Below, piece by piece: positions 44,125 to 51,470 of a stretch of 64,000 nucleotides of DNA. The stretch's first letter is position 1. Every line of letters starts with the position of its first letter. A model generated the notes under the pieces. The model searched no databases. It saw nothing but the letters and a program-made list of their open reading frames with translations, and was not told the DNA's origin. Position numbers and translations under genes: made by a program. The DNA is from Faecalicatena_A orotica (GTDB lineage Bacteria > Bacillota > Clostridia > Lachnospirales > Lachnospiraceae). The stretch lies in assembly GCF_040545875.1 (NCBI RefSeq), contig NZ_JBEPMR010000001.1; one strand, written 5' to 3'.

Positions 44125-45599
44125 TCTTCCATCCCCTCTCCCGCTCTTTCGATCGCGTTTGTCACCGCTTTTGCCTTATTGATGCACTCCTGATATTCCA
44201 TCTCCGGCTCACTGTCTGCCACGATTCCTGCGCCGGAACACACATATACCTTGCTGCCCTTTGCATAGGCCATGCGGATCGCTATACAGGTATCCAGATT
44301 TCCGGTGAAGTCAATGTACCCGACTGCACCTCCGTAAATTCCACGTTTCAGATCCTCCAACTCATTAATAATCTCACATGCCCTGATTTTTGGAGCGCCC
44401 GACAAAGTCCCGGCCGGGAGAATTGCATCGACCGTATCCATGAAATCTTTATCATCCCTGATTTCTCCGCTGACCGTAGAGCCGATGTGCATCACATGGG
44501 AAAAGCGTTCAATGCTCTGGTATTTTTCAAGCTGCACCGTGCCAATCCTGCTGATCTTCCCGATGTCGTTTCTCCCTAAATCCACCAGCATATTGTGCTC
44601 CGCCAGTTCCTTTTCATCCGCCAGCAGTTCTTTTTCCAGCCTGATGTCTTCCAAAATCGTCTCTCCTCTCTTTCGTGTCCCAGCCAGAGGAAACGTATGG
44701 AGCGTTTTATCCTCCAATTTCACAAGCGTCTCCGGCGATGCACCTGCAATTTCAATATCATTACTGGAAAAATAGAACATATACGGGGACGGATTCGTGC
44801 TTCTTAACACTCTGTAGACATCCAGAATACTGCCTTCCATCTCCGCCTCCAGCCGGTTCGACAAAACAATCTGAAAAATATCCCCCTCATAGATATACTG
44901 CTTCGCAGTTTCAACCATGCCGCAGTATTTTTCTTTCGTAAAATGCGGCTGAAAACCACTTTTCAGATGCAGCGGAACATGCTCTTTCATTTCCCCAGCC
45001 TGCACGATTTCTTTCAGTCTCTCCAGTCTTTCGCATGCTTTCTCATACTCGTTTTCAAGATTTCCATTCAAAGGCATATTCACAACAAAAACAATTTTCT
45101 GCCTAAGGTGGTCAAACGCAATTACCTGATCAAACAGCATCAGATCCACATCCCTGAAATGCGCCTCATCCTTCGCATCCAGCTTCAGTGTTGGTTCCAC
45201 ATACTTGATATAATCATAAGAAAAATATCCTACAAGACCTCCCGTAAAAGAAGGAAGCCCTTCCACCTTCGGCGCCCTGTGGTCCCGGATCACCTTTCGG
45301 ATATATTCTCCCGGCCTGGCGGTCTCAACCTCTGTAACATCGCCATTCTTAATACAGAGCCTCCCGTTCCGGCAGCTGATTTCCATCGTTGGTTCAAAGC
45401 CCAGAAAACTATAACGCCCCCATCGCTTCGCATCCTCCGCGCTCTCCAGCATATAACAGTGTTCACTGACATTCTTCAACTTCCTCAAAACACTGATGGG
45501 AGTATACATATCAGAAAACATCTCCATACTGACCGGCATCGTGCGAAAATCCCCTGCTGCCGCTAACTCAATTGCCTGTTTCAAATCCGGATAAGTCAT
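44121..45599 (-). CDS. trpE: Anthranilate synthase component I
   Basis: Makes anthranilate from chorismate with ammonia from TrpG; first committed enzyme, usually inhibited by tryptophan. The 492 residues have an N-terminal LESAEDAKRWGRYSFLG feedback region and the catalytic core with FPLAGTRKRGET, DLGRNDIGKISRIG, LPAGTLSGAPKIRA and GIYGGAVGYIDF. The start follows AAAGGAG. Expression is gated by the T-box upstream. Confidence 0.97.
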   Translation of the reverse strand: MTYPDLKQAIELAAAGDFRTMPVSMEMFSDMYTPISVLRKLKNVSEHCYMLESAEDAKRWGRYSFLGFEPTMEISCRNGRLCIKNGDVTEVETARPGEYIRKVIRDHRAPKVEGLPSFTGGLVGYFSYDYIKYVEPTLKLDAKDEAHFRDVDLMLFDQVIAFDHLRQKIVFVVNMPLNGNLENEYEKACERLERLKEIVQAGEMKEHVPLHLKSGFQPHFTKEKYCGMVETAKQYIYEGDIFQIVLSNRLEAEMEGSILDVYRVLRSTNPSPYMFYFSSNDIEIAGASPETLVKLEDKTLHTFPLAGTRKRGETILEDIRLEKELLADEKELAEHNMLVDLGRNDIGKISRIGTVQLEKYQSIERFSHVMHIGSTVSGEIRDDKDFMDTVDAILPAGTLSGAPKIRACEIINELEDLKRGIYGGAVGYIDFTGNLDTCIAIRMAYAKGSKVYVCSGAGIVADSEPEMEYQECINKAKAVTNAIERAGEGMEE

Positions 45600-45615
45600 A
45601 TAGTTCTCCTTTCTG

Positions 45616-45695
45616 GGGACGTAATATTTCTTAGGTTTACTACGTCCCTAATTAAGTTTTGCCCTGTACCTAAGTGAAGATTGCCCTGTACCTAA
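45616..45695. repeat. Small hairpin and paired 15-bp repeats ahead of trpE
   Basis: GGGACGTA (45616-45623) pairs with TACGTCCC (45641-45648), 17 bp before the trpE start. Beyond it TTGCCCTGTACCTAA occurs twice (45659-45673 and 45681-45695) at a 22-bp period. This lies between the T-box terminator and trpE. The rest of the gap to 45820 shows nothing I can name. Confidence 0.6.
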
Positions 45696-45814
45696 ACGTA
45701 TCTTACACTTGTCAGAGATTCTTTTTTATTTAATAAGCAATCTTATCGTATCGCCATTCAGTGTTTAAGGCCCTCTGTTTTTTGAACATAGTAGAATTCT
45801 AAGAGAATTTTCTA

Positions 45815-46105
45815 AATAACAAAAAATCCGCCCATGACATTACGCAATTCGTGTAATGTCAAGGACGGATTGAATCATCAATTCGCGGTGCCACCTTGAT
45901 TCACAGACTAATTCTGTGCACTTAGCAAGATACTATCATATCTCCGGCGACTTACGTACGCCCATACGTCATGCTATACTCGGCAGTTATACCTTTCCCC
46001 CATGCCCTCAGCGGTCCATTTAACAAACTGCGTTTACCTGAATCCCACCACCTCAGGCTCTCTGTGAATGCACGATATGTTTTTATCTCCGCTTCAACGG
46101 TTTAG
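45815..46105 (-). promoter_or_regulatory. T-box riboswitch, tryptophan specifier (UGG)
   Basis: A leader RNA that reads uncharged tRNA-Trp and prevents termination ahead of the trp operon. On the minus strand: stem I base AAGCGG pairs with CCGCT; the AGAGAG motif follows; the specifier UGG (46016-46018) precedes ACC; the conserved GGTGGCACCGCGAA lies at 45881-45895; the terminator stem AATCCGTCC... closes with TTTTTT at 45821-45871. Specifier and regulated genes agree, so Trp is firm. It occupies most of the 570-bp gap between trpE and sdpI. Confidence 0.95.
45821..45871 (-). terminator. T-box regulated terminator of the trp operon
   Basis: Inverted arms AATCCG...CGGATT enclose a nested TGACATTAC/GTAATGTCA stem, followed on the minus strand by TTTTTTG. 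It is exclusive with the antiterminator formed by the GGTGGCACCGCG bulge. Confidence 0.9.
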
Positions 46106-46123
46106 CTTATTAAATTATGCTTT

Positions 46124-46152
46124 ATTATATACAGGTTATTTGAAAATGTCAA
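46124..46152 (-). promoter_or_regulatory. Promoter of the trp operon
   Basis: Consensus TTGACA (46147-46152) and TATAAT (46124-46129) exactly 17 nt apart on the minus strand. Transcription would begin near 46117, just before stem I of the T-box. Confidence 0.85.
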
Positions 46153-46171
46153 CCAAATTTTTTAATTTTTT

Positions 46172-46801
46172 CTATATTCCTTTTTTATAAAGTGTATAGG
46201 AATAAATGGCAGGAATCAGCACCAGAAGTATAAGCAGGGGGAAAATTAGTTTTCCTATCTGTAAGAAGGCATTCAGCAGGAAACAGATGCCACCTGCTAT
46301 CCAGAGCTTACCAGTGAATCTGGATGTACGGTTCCAGTTTTCAGCACTGTTAAGTGTCCAGGGAAGTTTCATCCCCACCGTGTAGCTCTGTTTTCCTTTT
46401 GGCATATAATTTCCGAGTGCAGCAAAAAAGATTCCGATGAGCAGATTCGCCCACAATCCTACATTCACTTTTATACCGACAGCGGTCATGTAAATTGTTC
46501 CGCAGCATACCCAGGATATAATCGGTATAAACCAAAAGATCAATTTCAGTAATTTAGGGCCGACATTCTGTTTCTTTGGATCGTTTAATGTCACAAAAAC
46601 GCAGATCAGCTGTACAGCCAGCAGGAACACCGGCATTCCAAATACCGCCGTTGCCTTGCCTGCCCATCCATTCGCCACATTATCCATCCCCCAGTGGACA
46701 GCAACCTTATCAGGCATCCTGCCCCAGAGCAGTATCCCGGCCAGCATCGGGAGAATCGTAATCACGCTTGTTATTATGATTTGTTTTTTGTATTCCTTCA
46801 T
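46172..46801 (-). CDS. sdpI: SdpI/YhfL-type DUF1648 membrane protein
   Basis: A 209-residue membrane protein with about six hydrophobic spans. DUF1648 (residues about 12-60: PDKVAVHWGMDNVANGWAGK) and an SdpI-like tail with PKGKQSYTVGMKLPWTLNSAENW match the immunity/signal protein SdpI of B. subtilis, which protects from the SdpC toxin and sequesters SdpR. It follows an SdpR-type repressor by 1 bp. No sdpABC toxin genes are in the window. Confidence 0.88.
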   Translation of the reverse strand: MKEYKKQIIITSVITILPMLAGILLWGRMPDKVAVHWGMDNVANGWAGKATAVFGMPVFLLAVQLICVFVTLNDPKKQNVGPKLLKLIFWFIPIISWVCCGTIYMTAVGIKVNVGLWANLLIGIFFAALGNYMPKGKQSYTVGMKLPWTLNSAENWNRTSRFTGKLWIAGGICFLLNAFLQIGKLIFPLLILLVLIPAIYSYTLYKKGI

Positions 46802-46802
46802 G

Positions 46803-47069
46803 TCAATTCTCTCCTTTCAGTTCCGACAGCCAAAGCATAATTTCCTCCACAACAGACGTATTTAATTCATAATAAATATAGTTCTTTATCTTTGTCTCAC
46901 TTACAAGATCCGCCTTTTTCAGCACACTGAGGTGGTAAGAAATTGTTGCTCCCGTCATCTCAAAATGACTTGCGATCTCTCCTGCCGGCATGGTTCCGTC
47001 CTTAAGCAGTACCAGAATCTCCCGCCGGACAGGATCAGAGAGTGCCTTAAATGTTTCCGCAAAGCTCAT
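46803..47069 (-). CDS. sdpR: ArsR-family repressor (SdpR type)
   Basis: An 88-residue winged-helix repressor: MSFAETFKALSDPVRREILVLL, EIASHFEMTGATISYHLSVLKKA (recognition helix), then a wing and dimer helix. It lacks the Cys pair of metal-sensing ArsR proteins, so metal binding is unlikely. The ATG at 47069 stands 7 nt after AGGAGG; an ATG two codons earlier is too near. It probably represses its own promoter through TTAGAAA-type operators. Function by analogy with SdpR. Confidence 0.88.
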   Translation of the reverse strand: MSFAETFKALSDPVRREILVLLKDGTMPAGEIASHFEMTGATISYHLSVLKKADLVSETKIKNYIYYELNTSVVEEIMLWLSELKGEN

Positions 47070-47100
47070 CTGCATCCCTCCTTTTTCTCAGAAAATCTAT

Positions 47101-47172
47101 TTAGAAATCTTTCTAATTACTTTATATCATAACAGGCACAAAAAATCAACAAGTATTTAGATGTTTTTCTAA
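47101..47172 (-). promoter_or_regulatory. sdpRI promoter with two matched operators
   Basis: Promoter TTGATT (47144-47149) and TATAAA (47121-47126), 17-nt spacing, TG-extended. Operator 1, TTAGAAATCTTTCTAA (47101-47116), lies just after the -10; operator 2, TTAGATGTTTTTCTAA (47157-47172), lies just upstream of the -35. Both have TTAGA-n6-TCTAA symmetry. Operator 2 is also part of a 14-bp-stem hairpin overlapping the end of the DUF1905 gene, which may act as its terminator. Confidence 0.65.
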
Positions 47173-47450
47173 ATACTTGTTATCCGTTCACATATCGTTA
47201 CATGTACCATATCTCCCGGCTGTTTCCCTATTTTTTGTCTAATATCTTTCCTTACACCTATGATGTGGTTCGGCGTCTTCATTCTGACTAAACTTCCATC
47301 ATATGGCACTCCGTCAAAAGTAGCCCGGACCTTAACCCTGCCCCTGCCGAATTCTTCTTTGACATCATAAGGAAAATCAATATATGCGCCGTCGATATCA
47401 GGCACCTTCTTTAATATTGCATCGAATTCATATACTTTTTCATTCATCAT
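47169..47450 (-). CDS. DUF1905 domain protein
   Basis: A 93-residue protein made almost wholly of a DUF1905 domain (FDAILKKVPDIDGAYIDFPYDVKEEFG, RGRVKVRATFDGVPYDGSLVRM, HIIGVRKDIRQKIGKQPGD). These small beta-barrel proteins are widespread and of unknown activity, sometimes fused to YdeI-like domains. The start follows AGGAGA. It is expressed toward sdpR; whether it shares a transcript is unclear. Confidence 0.85.
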   Translation of the reverse strand: MMNEKVYEFDAILKKVPDIDGAYIDFPYDVKEEFGRGRVKVRATFDGVPYDGSLVRMKTPNHIIGVRKDIRQKIGKQPGDMVHVTICERITSI

Positions 47451-47523
47451 CCGTCTCTCCTATTCTGCTGCCATGATATCTTATCTTCCCCATCCGCTAC
47501 AAAATATAAACTGTATAAAATCA

Positions 47524-47560
47524 CAAAAAGCGTGAAACCTGATTCACTCAGTTTCACGCT
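47524..47560 (-). terminator. Terminator after tRNA-Leu
   Basis: A 10-bp perfect stem (47529-47538 with 47551-47560), 12-nt loop, followed on the minus strand by TTTTTG, 4 nt after the tRNA 3' end. Confidence 0.85.
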
Positions 47561-47564
47561 CTTA

Positions 47565-47647
47565 TGCGGCTGGTGGGACTTGAACCCACACGAGGTCACC
47601 CCCGCAAGATTTTGAGTCTTGTGCGTCTGCCATTCCGCCACAGCCGC
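47565..47647 (-). tRNA. tRNA-Leu (anticodon CAA)
   Basis: On the minus strand the acceptor arms GCGGCTG/CAGCCGC pair over 7 bp with discriminator A. The anticodon stem-loop CAAGA-CTCAAAA-TCTTG gives anticodon CAA for codon UUG. The long variable arm (GCGGGGGTGACCTCGT) is the class II shape of leucine tRNAs, and GGTTCAAGTCC is the T loop. The 3' CCA is not encoded. It has its own promoter and terminator. Confidence 0.96.
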
Positions 47648-47698
47648 TTACCCGGTCTGTAAGAAGCAGAAATCCTTCTGCTCTTCAAACCGAATTTT

Positions 47699-47727
47699 AT
47701 CTTATCATATCCGACAATTTTTTGCAA
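47699..47727 (-). promoter_or_regulatory. Promoter of tRNA-Leu
   Basis: TTGCAA (47722-47727) and TAAGAT (47699-47704), 17 nt apart, TG-extended, about 50 bp before the tRNA. A small hairpin, AGCAGAA/TTCTGCT (47665-47682), lies in the 5' leader. Confidence 0.6.
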
Positions 47728-47748
47728 TACCTTTTTTATTACTCTTTC

Positions 47749-49023
47749 CTATTTCTCAATTAGTTTTTCCCCGATTTTAAAACAGTCAAAAGTAGCAAAA
47801 TAATCAGCCGGCGTCTCCGCACGGCGGATCAGCTCTGCTGTCCCGTCTTCCTTTAACAGCACCTCTGCCGACCTTAACTTGCCATTATAATTATATCCCA
47901 TAGAAAATCCGTGGGCCCCCGTGTCATGAATCACCAGATAGTCCCCCATCTCGATCTCCGGAAGCATCCTGTCTATTGCAAACTTATCATTATTCTCACA
48001 CAGTGATCCGGTCACATCATACTTGTGGTCATACGGGCATTCTTCCTTCCCCATCACCGTAATGTGGTGATAGGCACCATACATTGCAGGGCGCATCAGG
48101 TTCACAGCGCAGGCGTCAACACCAATATAATCCTTATGTGTATGCTTTTCATGGATCGCTTTTGTTACAAGGCACCCGTACGGTCCCATCATATAGCGTC
48201 CAAGTTCAGTATATATCGCCACATCCCCCATTCCTGCCGGCACGAGGACTTCCTCATAGACTCTGCGCACACCGTCTCCGATGATACGGATATCGTTCGG
48301 TTCCTGATCCGGTGTGTACGGAATACCAATTCCGCCGGAGAGATTGATAAACTTAATATGCACCCCCGTCTCTTTCTGGAGGCGCACCGCCTGTTCAAAC
48401 AGCACCTTTGCAAGCATCGGGTAATAATCATTCGTTACAGTATTGCTTGCCAGGAAAGCATGAATCCCAAATTCCTTCGCACCCTTGCTTTTCAGAATCT
48501 TAAATGCCTCTACAATCTGCTCTGTCGTCATACCATACTTGGAATCCCCCGGATTATCCATGATATCATTGCTGATCTTAAACAATCCGCCCGGATTGTA
48601 ACGGCAGCTGATCGTCTCAGGAATATGCCCGATCGTCTCCTCAAGAAAATCAATATGCGTGATATCATCCAGATTAATGATTGCTCCAAGCCTGTCAGCC
48701 ATAACGAATTCCTCCGCAGGCGTATCATTAGATGAAAACATGATATCCTCCCCGCGCACCCCTATGGCATCGGAAAGCATCAGTTCCGTATAAGAAGAAC
48801 AGTCACAGCCACAGCCATATTCCTTTAAAATGTCAATCAAAAACGGGTTGGGCGTCGCTTTTACCGCAAAATACTCTTTATATCCCGGGTTCCAGGAGAA
48901 CGCCTCCTTCAAAGCTTTTACATTTTCCCGGATCCCTTTCTCATCATAGAGATGAAAAGGCGTCGGAAACTCTTTCACAATCTCTTCAAGCTGCTCTTTT
49001 GTTACAAATGGCTCTTTTTTCAT
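47749..49023 (-). CDS. lysA: Diaminopimelate decarboxylase
   Basis: PLP fold-III decarboxylase that makes lysine from meso-diaminopimelate, 424 residues. Lys55 in YFAVKATPNP binds PLP; HAFLASNTVTNDYY and NLSGGIGIPY form the phosphate sites; GSLCENNDKFAIDR carries the Cys/Glu of the second subunit site. Compared with typical LysA it has GGLFKISNDIMDNPG near the middle, so a related D-amino-acid or carboxynorspermidine decarboxylase is a remote alternative. The ATG at 49023 overlaps the TrmB stop by 4 bp. Confidence 0.88.
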   Translation of the reverse strand: MKKEPFVTKEQLEEIVKEFPTPFHLYDEKGIRENVKALKEAFSWNPGYKEYFAVKATPNPFLIDILKEYGCGCDCSSYTELMLSDAIGVRGEDIMFSSNDTPAEEFVMADRLGAIINLDDITHIDFLEETIGHIPETISCRYNPGGLFKISNDIMDNPGDSKYGMTTEQIVEAFKILKSKGAKEFGIHAFLASNTVTNDYYPMLAKVLFEQAVRLQKETGVHIKFINLSGGIGIPYTPDQEPNDIRIIGDGVRRVYEEVLVPAGMGDVAIYTELGRYMMGPYGCLVTKAIHEKHTHKDYIGVDACAVNLMRPAMYGAYHHITVMGKEECPYDHKYDVTGSLCENNDKFAIDRMLPEIEMGDYLVIHDTGAHGFSMGYNYNGKLRSAEVLLKEDGTAELIRRAETPADYFATFDCFKIGEKLIEK

Positions 49024-49733
49024 CTTCCTTCTTCTCCTCTGCATATTTCTATTAATTTAATCTCATTGGCCAAAGCCGTTTTGAATACCAGCACAAAATT
49101 ATTCTGTCCCGAATACAGGCATGTGTTCATACTTCCCTTCCCGTATTCTCCCGACAGCACATACTTCGAATCCGTAATCAGTCCGATCTGCTTTCCCTTA
49201 TCCTCTGTCAGGTAGACCCTTGCACCGTCCATCCCAAATGGGCCGTCCGTAATGATTACGACCTTCTTTTCCTCACTGGCCAGCTGCTTTAATTCGTTCT
49301 GAAACTCTCCCAGAACCTGCACTGCACAGGACAGATACACCCGTTCCTTCGCGGAGGCGATCAGATTCTTAACCTTATCCCTGATATTTGCCTCTCCCTC
49401 AATCGTAATATACCCTTCCTCATCTACCTGACCTTCTGGAAGATTGCGGACCATCCATTCTTCCTCAGCCTTCATCCGTCTGATGCAGTTCTCACAAAAC
49501 TCCTCCAGCCTGACAGGTATGTATCTCTTCGCGGATTCCTCCACCAGATACGCCGCACCCTTTTCCACGAGCCCGGCCAGAGAACTGTAAGCATTAGACC
49601 GGGAGATTCCGGCCTCCTTAGCCACCTCATATCCCGTCTGCTTTCCCTTAAGCAAAAGCTTCTGGTAAACCAGTGCCTCCTGCCTGGTCAGTCCGAAATG
49701 AAGCAAATACCCGGCAAACAACTGCTCATCCAT
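49020..49733 (-). CDS. TrmB family transcriptional regulator
   Basis: A 237-residue regulator: an N-terminal winged helix (FGLTRQEALVYQKLLLKGKQTGYEVAKEAGISRSNAYSSL, seen as two blocks around residues 10-55) and a C-terminal phospholipase-D-like domain (RDKVKNLIASAKERVYLSC) as in archaeal TrmB sugar sensors. It is co-transcribed and translationally coupled with lysA. The ATG at 49733 follows GGAGGGG. It may control its own operon; the effector is unknown. Confidence 0.88.
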   Translation of the reverse strand: MDEQLFAGYLLHFGLTRQEALVYQKLLLKGKQTGYEVAKEAGISRSNAYSSLAGLVEKGAAYLVEESAKRYIPVRLEEFCENCIRRMKAEEEWMVRNLPEGQVDEEGYITIEGEANIRDKVKNLIASAKERVYLSCAVQVLGEFQNELKQLASEEKKVVIITDGPFGMDGARVYLTEDKGKQIGLITDSKYVLSGEYGKGSMNTCLYSGQNNFVLVFKTALANEIKLIEICRGEEGR

Positions 49734-49790
49734 TTCATCCCCTCCAGTCAACACTTATCTTTGCATTTTCTAGTAGTACTGTATAGGAAC

Positions 49791-49819
49791 ACTATACACG
49801 ATTGTGTATGTGATGTCAA
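49791..49819 (-). promoter_or_regulatory. TrmB-lysA promoter with palindrome in the spacer
   Basis: Consensus TTGACA (49814-49819) and TATAGT (49791-49796), 17-nt spacing, on the minus strand. The spacer and -10 hold ATACACGATTGTGTAT (49794-49809), an inverted repeat with 6-bp arms ATACAC/GTGTAT, a probable operator whose occupation would block polymerase. Confidence 0.7.
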
Positions 49820-49821
49820 TA

Positions 49822-49850
49822 TGAAAAAGGACAACCCTGTGGCTGTCCTT
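49822..49850 (-). terminator. Terminator after pyk
   Basis: AAGGACAACCC (49828-49838) pairs with GGCTGTCCTT (49841-49850), followed on the minus strand by TTTTTCAT, 16 bp after the pyk stop. Confidence 0.8.
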
Positions 49851-49865
49851 GATTATCACGAGTTC

Positions 49866-51302
49866 TTACTCGATTGTTGCAATTCTCATCATATTGCTGA
49901 CCCCGCTTTTTTCCTTTCTGACGCTCGGTGAAGGAATTCCCGCAGTCAGTACTACAACATCGCCAACCTCGATATACTGCTTCACAAGTGCAAGTTCAAT
50001 CGCACCGCTGCAGATGTCTTCAGTCGTATTAAATTCCAATGACTTCAGCGGTCTGACTCCCCAGTAAATGGACATCCTGCGCAGTGTCCTCTCATTCGGG
50101 GTCACTCCAAGCACTTCCTGTTTCGGCTTCAGATTGGAAACAACTCTTGCAGTGGCACCTGACACGGACGGAGTGATAATACACTTCGCGTTCAGATTAG
50201 CTGCCGCGAGGACGGAGGAATATCCGATTGCGCTGGATACGCCAGTTTTTAAATGTGCCCCTGCCTTTTCGAGGATAATATCATAGTCCAGATGCTGCTC
50301 TGTGTTCTCGATAATATGAACCATCATCTGGAGTGCCTCAACCGGATATTTTCCCTGTGCAGTCTCACCGGAAAGCATTACTGCGTCTGTCCCGTCATAA
50401 ACCGCATTGGCAACATCCGTCACCTCGGCCCTTGTCGGGCGCGGGTTGCGGATCATGGAATCCAGCATCTGGGTTGCCGTGATTACGGTCTTAAAGTTAT
50501 TGTTTGCCTTCTGGATCATCATTTTCTGCAGATACGGAACCTCCTCGGCCGGTATCTCTACGCCCAGGTCTCCGCGGGCTACCATGATACCGTCCGCTGC
50601 ACGGATGATCTCATCAATATTCTGGATTCCCTCTGCATTCTCGATCTTCGCGATAATCGGGATATAAGGTGCCTTCAGTTCCTTTAAATAAGCTTTAATC
50701 TCCAGTACACACTCTGCATTTCTTACAAAGGAGGCCGCAATAAAGTCCACATCCTGCTCTACGCCAAACTTGATATCTTCCTTGTCTTTATCTGTGATCG
50801 CCGGAAGCCTGACCGGTACGTTCGGTACATTGACGCCCTTGCGCTCACCTAACTCACCGCCGTTGACTACGATACAGTTGATCTCTCTGTCTGTCTTGCT
50901 CACCACTTCCAGCCCGATCAGCCCGTCATCAATCAGGATTGTCTTGCCTTTATCAACATCGTCCACCAGTCCGTCATATGTGATGGAAACCTTCTTATCG
51001 TCTCCGTCTATCTCATCGATCGTCAGTGTAAAAGCAGCACCTGTGTTAAGTGTCACCTTTTTCCCATCTTTCAGGAGTCCTGTGCGAATCTCCGGTCCCT
51101 TTGTATCCAGAAGTATTGCAGTGTTGGCATGTTCCTCCTCCCTCAACTGCTTCAGCATATCCATTCTGCCTTTATGCTCCTCGTGGTCACCATGTGAAAA
51201 ATTAAAACGGGCCACATCCATGCCGTTCTGAATCAGTTTTCTCATCAGTTCCCTGTCATTTGTATTCGGTCCCATTGTACAAACTACTTTTGTTTTCTTC
51301 AT
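49866..51302 (-). CDS. pyk: Pyruvate kinase
   Basis: Final glycolytic step, PEP to pyruvate with ATP formation. The 478-residue enzyme has CTMGPNTNDRELM, FNFSHGDHEEHKGRM, IIAKIENAEGIQNIDEI (catalytic Lys), MVARGDLGVEIPAEEVP and ATQMLDSMIRNPRPTRAEV. It lacks the extra C-terminal PEP-utiliser domain of Bacillus pyruvate kinase. It is the only glycolytic gene here away from the gap-pgk-tpiA-gpmI block, and a structured element stands upstream. Confidence 0.97.
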   Translation of the reverse strand: MKKTKVVCTMGPNTNDRELMRKLIQNGMDVARFNFSHGDHEEHKGRMDMLKQLREEEHANTAILLDTKGPEIRTGLLKDGKKVTLNTGAAFTLTIDEIDGDDKKVSITYDGLVDDVDKGKTILIDDGLIGLEVVSKTDREINCIVVNGGELGERKGVNVPNVPVRLPAITDKDKEDIKFGVEQDVDFIAASFVRNAECVLEIKAYLKELKAPYIPIIAKIENAEGIQNIDEIIRAADGIMVARGDLGVEIPAEEVPYLQKMMIQKANNNFKTVITATQMLDSMIRNPRPTRAEVTDVANAVYDGTDAVMLSGETAQGKYPVEALQMMVHIIENTEQHLDYDIILEKAGAHLKTGVSSAIGYSSVLAAANLNAKCIITPSVSGATARVVSNLKPKQEVLGVTPNERTLRRMSIYWGVRPLKSLEFNTTEDICSGAIELALVKQYIEVGDVVVLTAGIPSPSVRKEKSGVSNMMRIATIE

Positions 51303-51337
51303 TCTTTCATGTCTCCTTCTTACCCTGCTGCTTTTTT

Positions 51338-51453
51338 CTTAATTACCGCGAACAGCGAACCAAAGCCAAGTTAGCCTTGCCTGGCTGCCACGAAGATCAA
51401 ATTCCCCGCAGACTGCTGCGAGGTCTTTGACTTTCTAATACGCCGCGGCGTAT
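51338..51453 (-). repeat. Multi-hairpin intergenic element ahead of pyk
   Basis: From the pyk side it contains the CAAG/CTTG stem-loop near 51367-51379, CCCCGCAG/CTGCGAGG (51404-51411 with 51416-51423; the odd pair is G-U on the minus strand) and the perfect 16-bp palindrome ATACGCCGCGGCGTAT (51438-51453). The blocks look like a dispersed Lachnospiraceae intergenic repeat, from memory. It fills the 168-bp gap between the rhomboid-like gene and pyk and would be transcribed from the former. Confidence 0.6.
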
Positions 51454-51470
51454 CATAATATCTGCCCGGA

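Noticed and set aside
45659..45695. The two TTGCCCTGTACCTAA repeats as the start of a CRISPR array
   Set aside because: Only two 15-bp units with a 7-bp spacer; CRISPR repeats are longer with spacers of about 30 bp, and there are no cas genes.
47447..47641. A 64-codon minus-strand frame just before the DUF1905 gene
   Set aside because: It lies over the tRNA-Leu gene and its terminator; the first residues are a translation of the tRNA.
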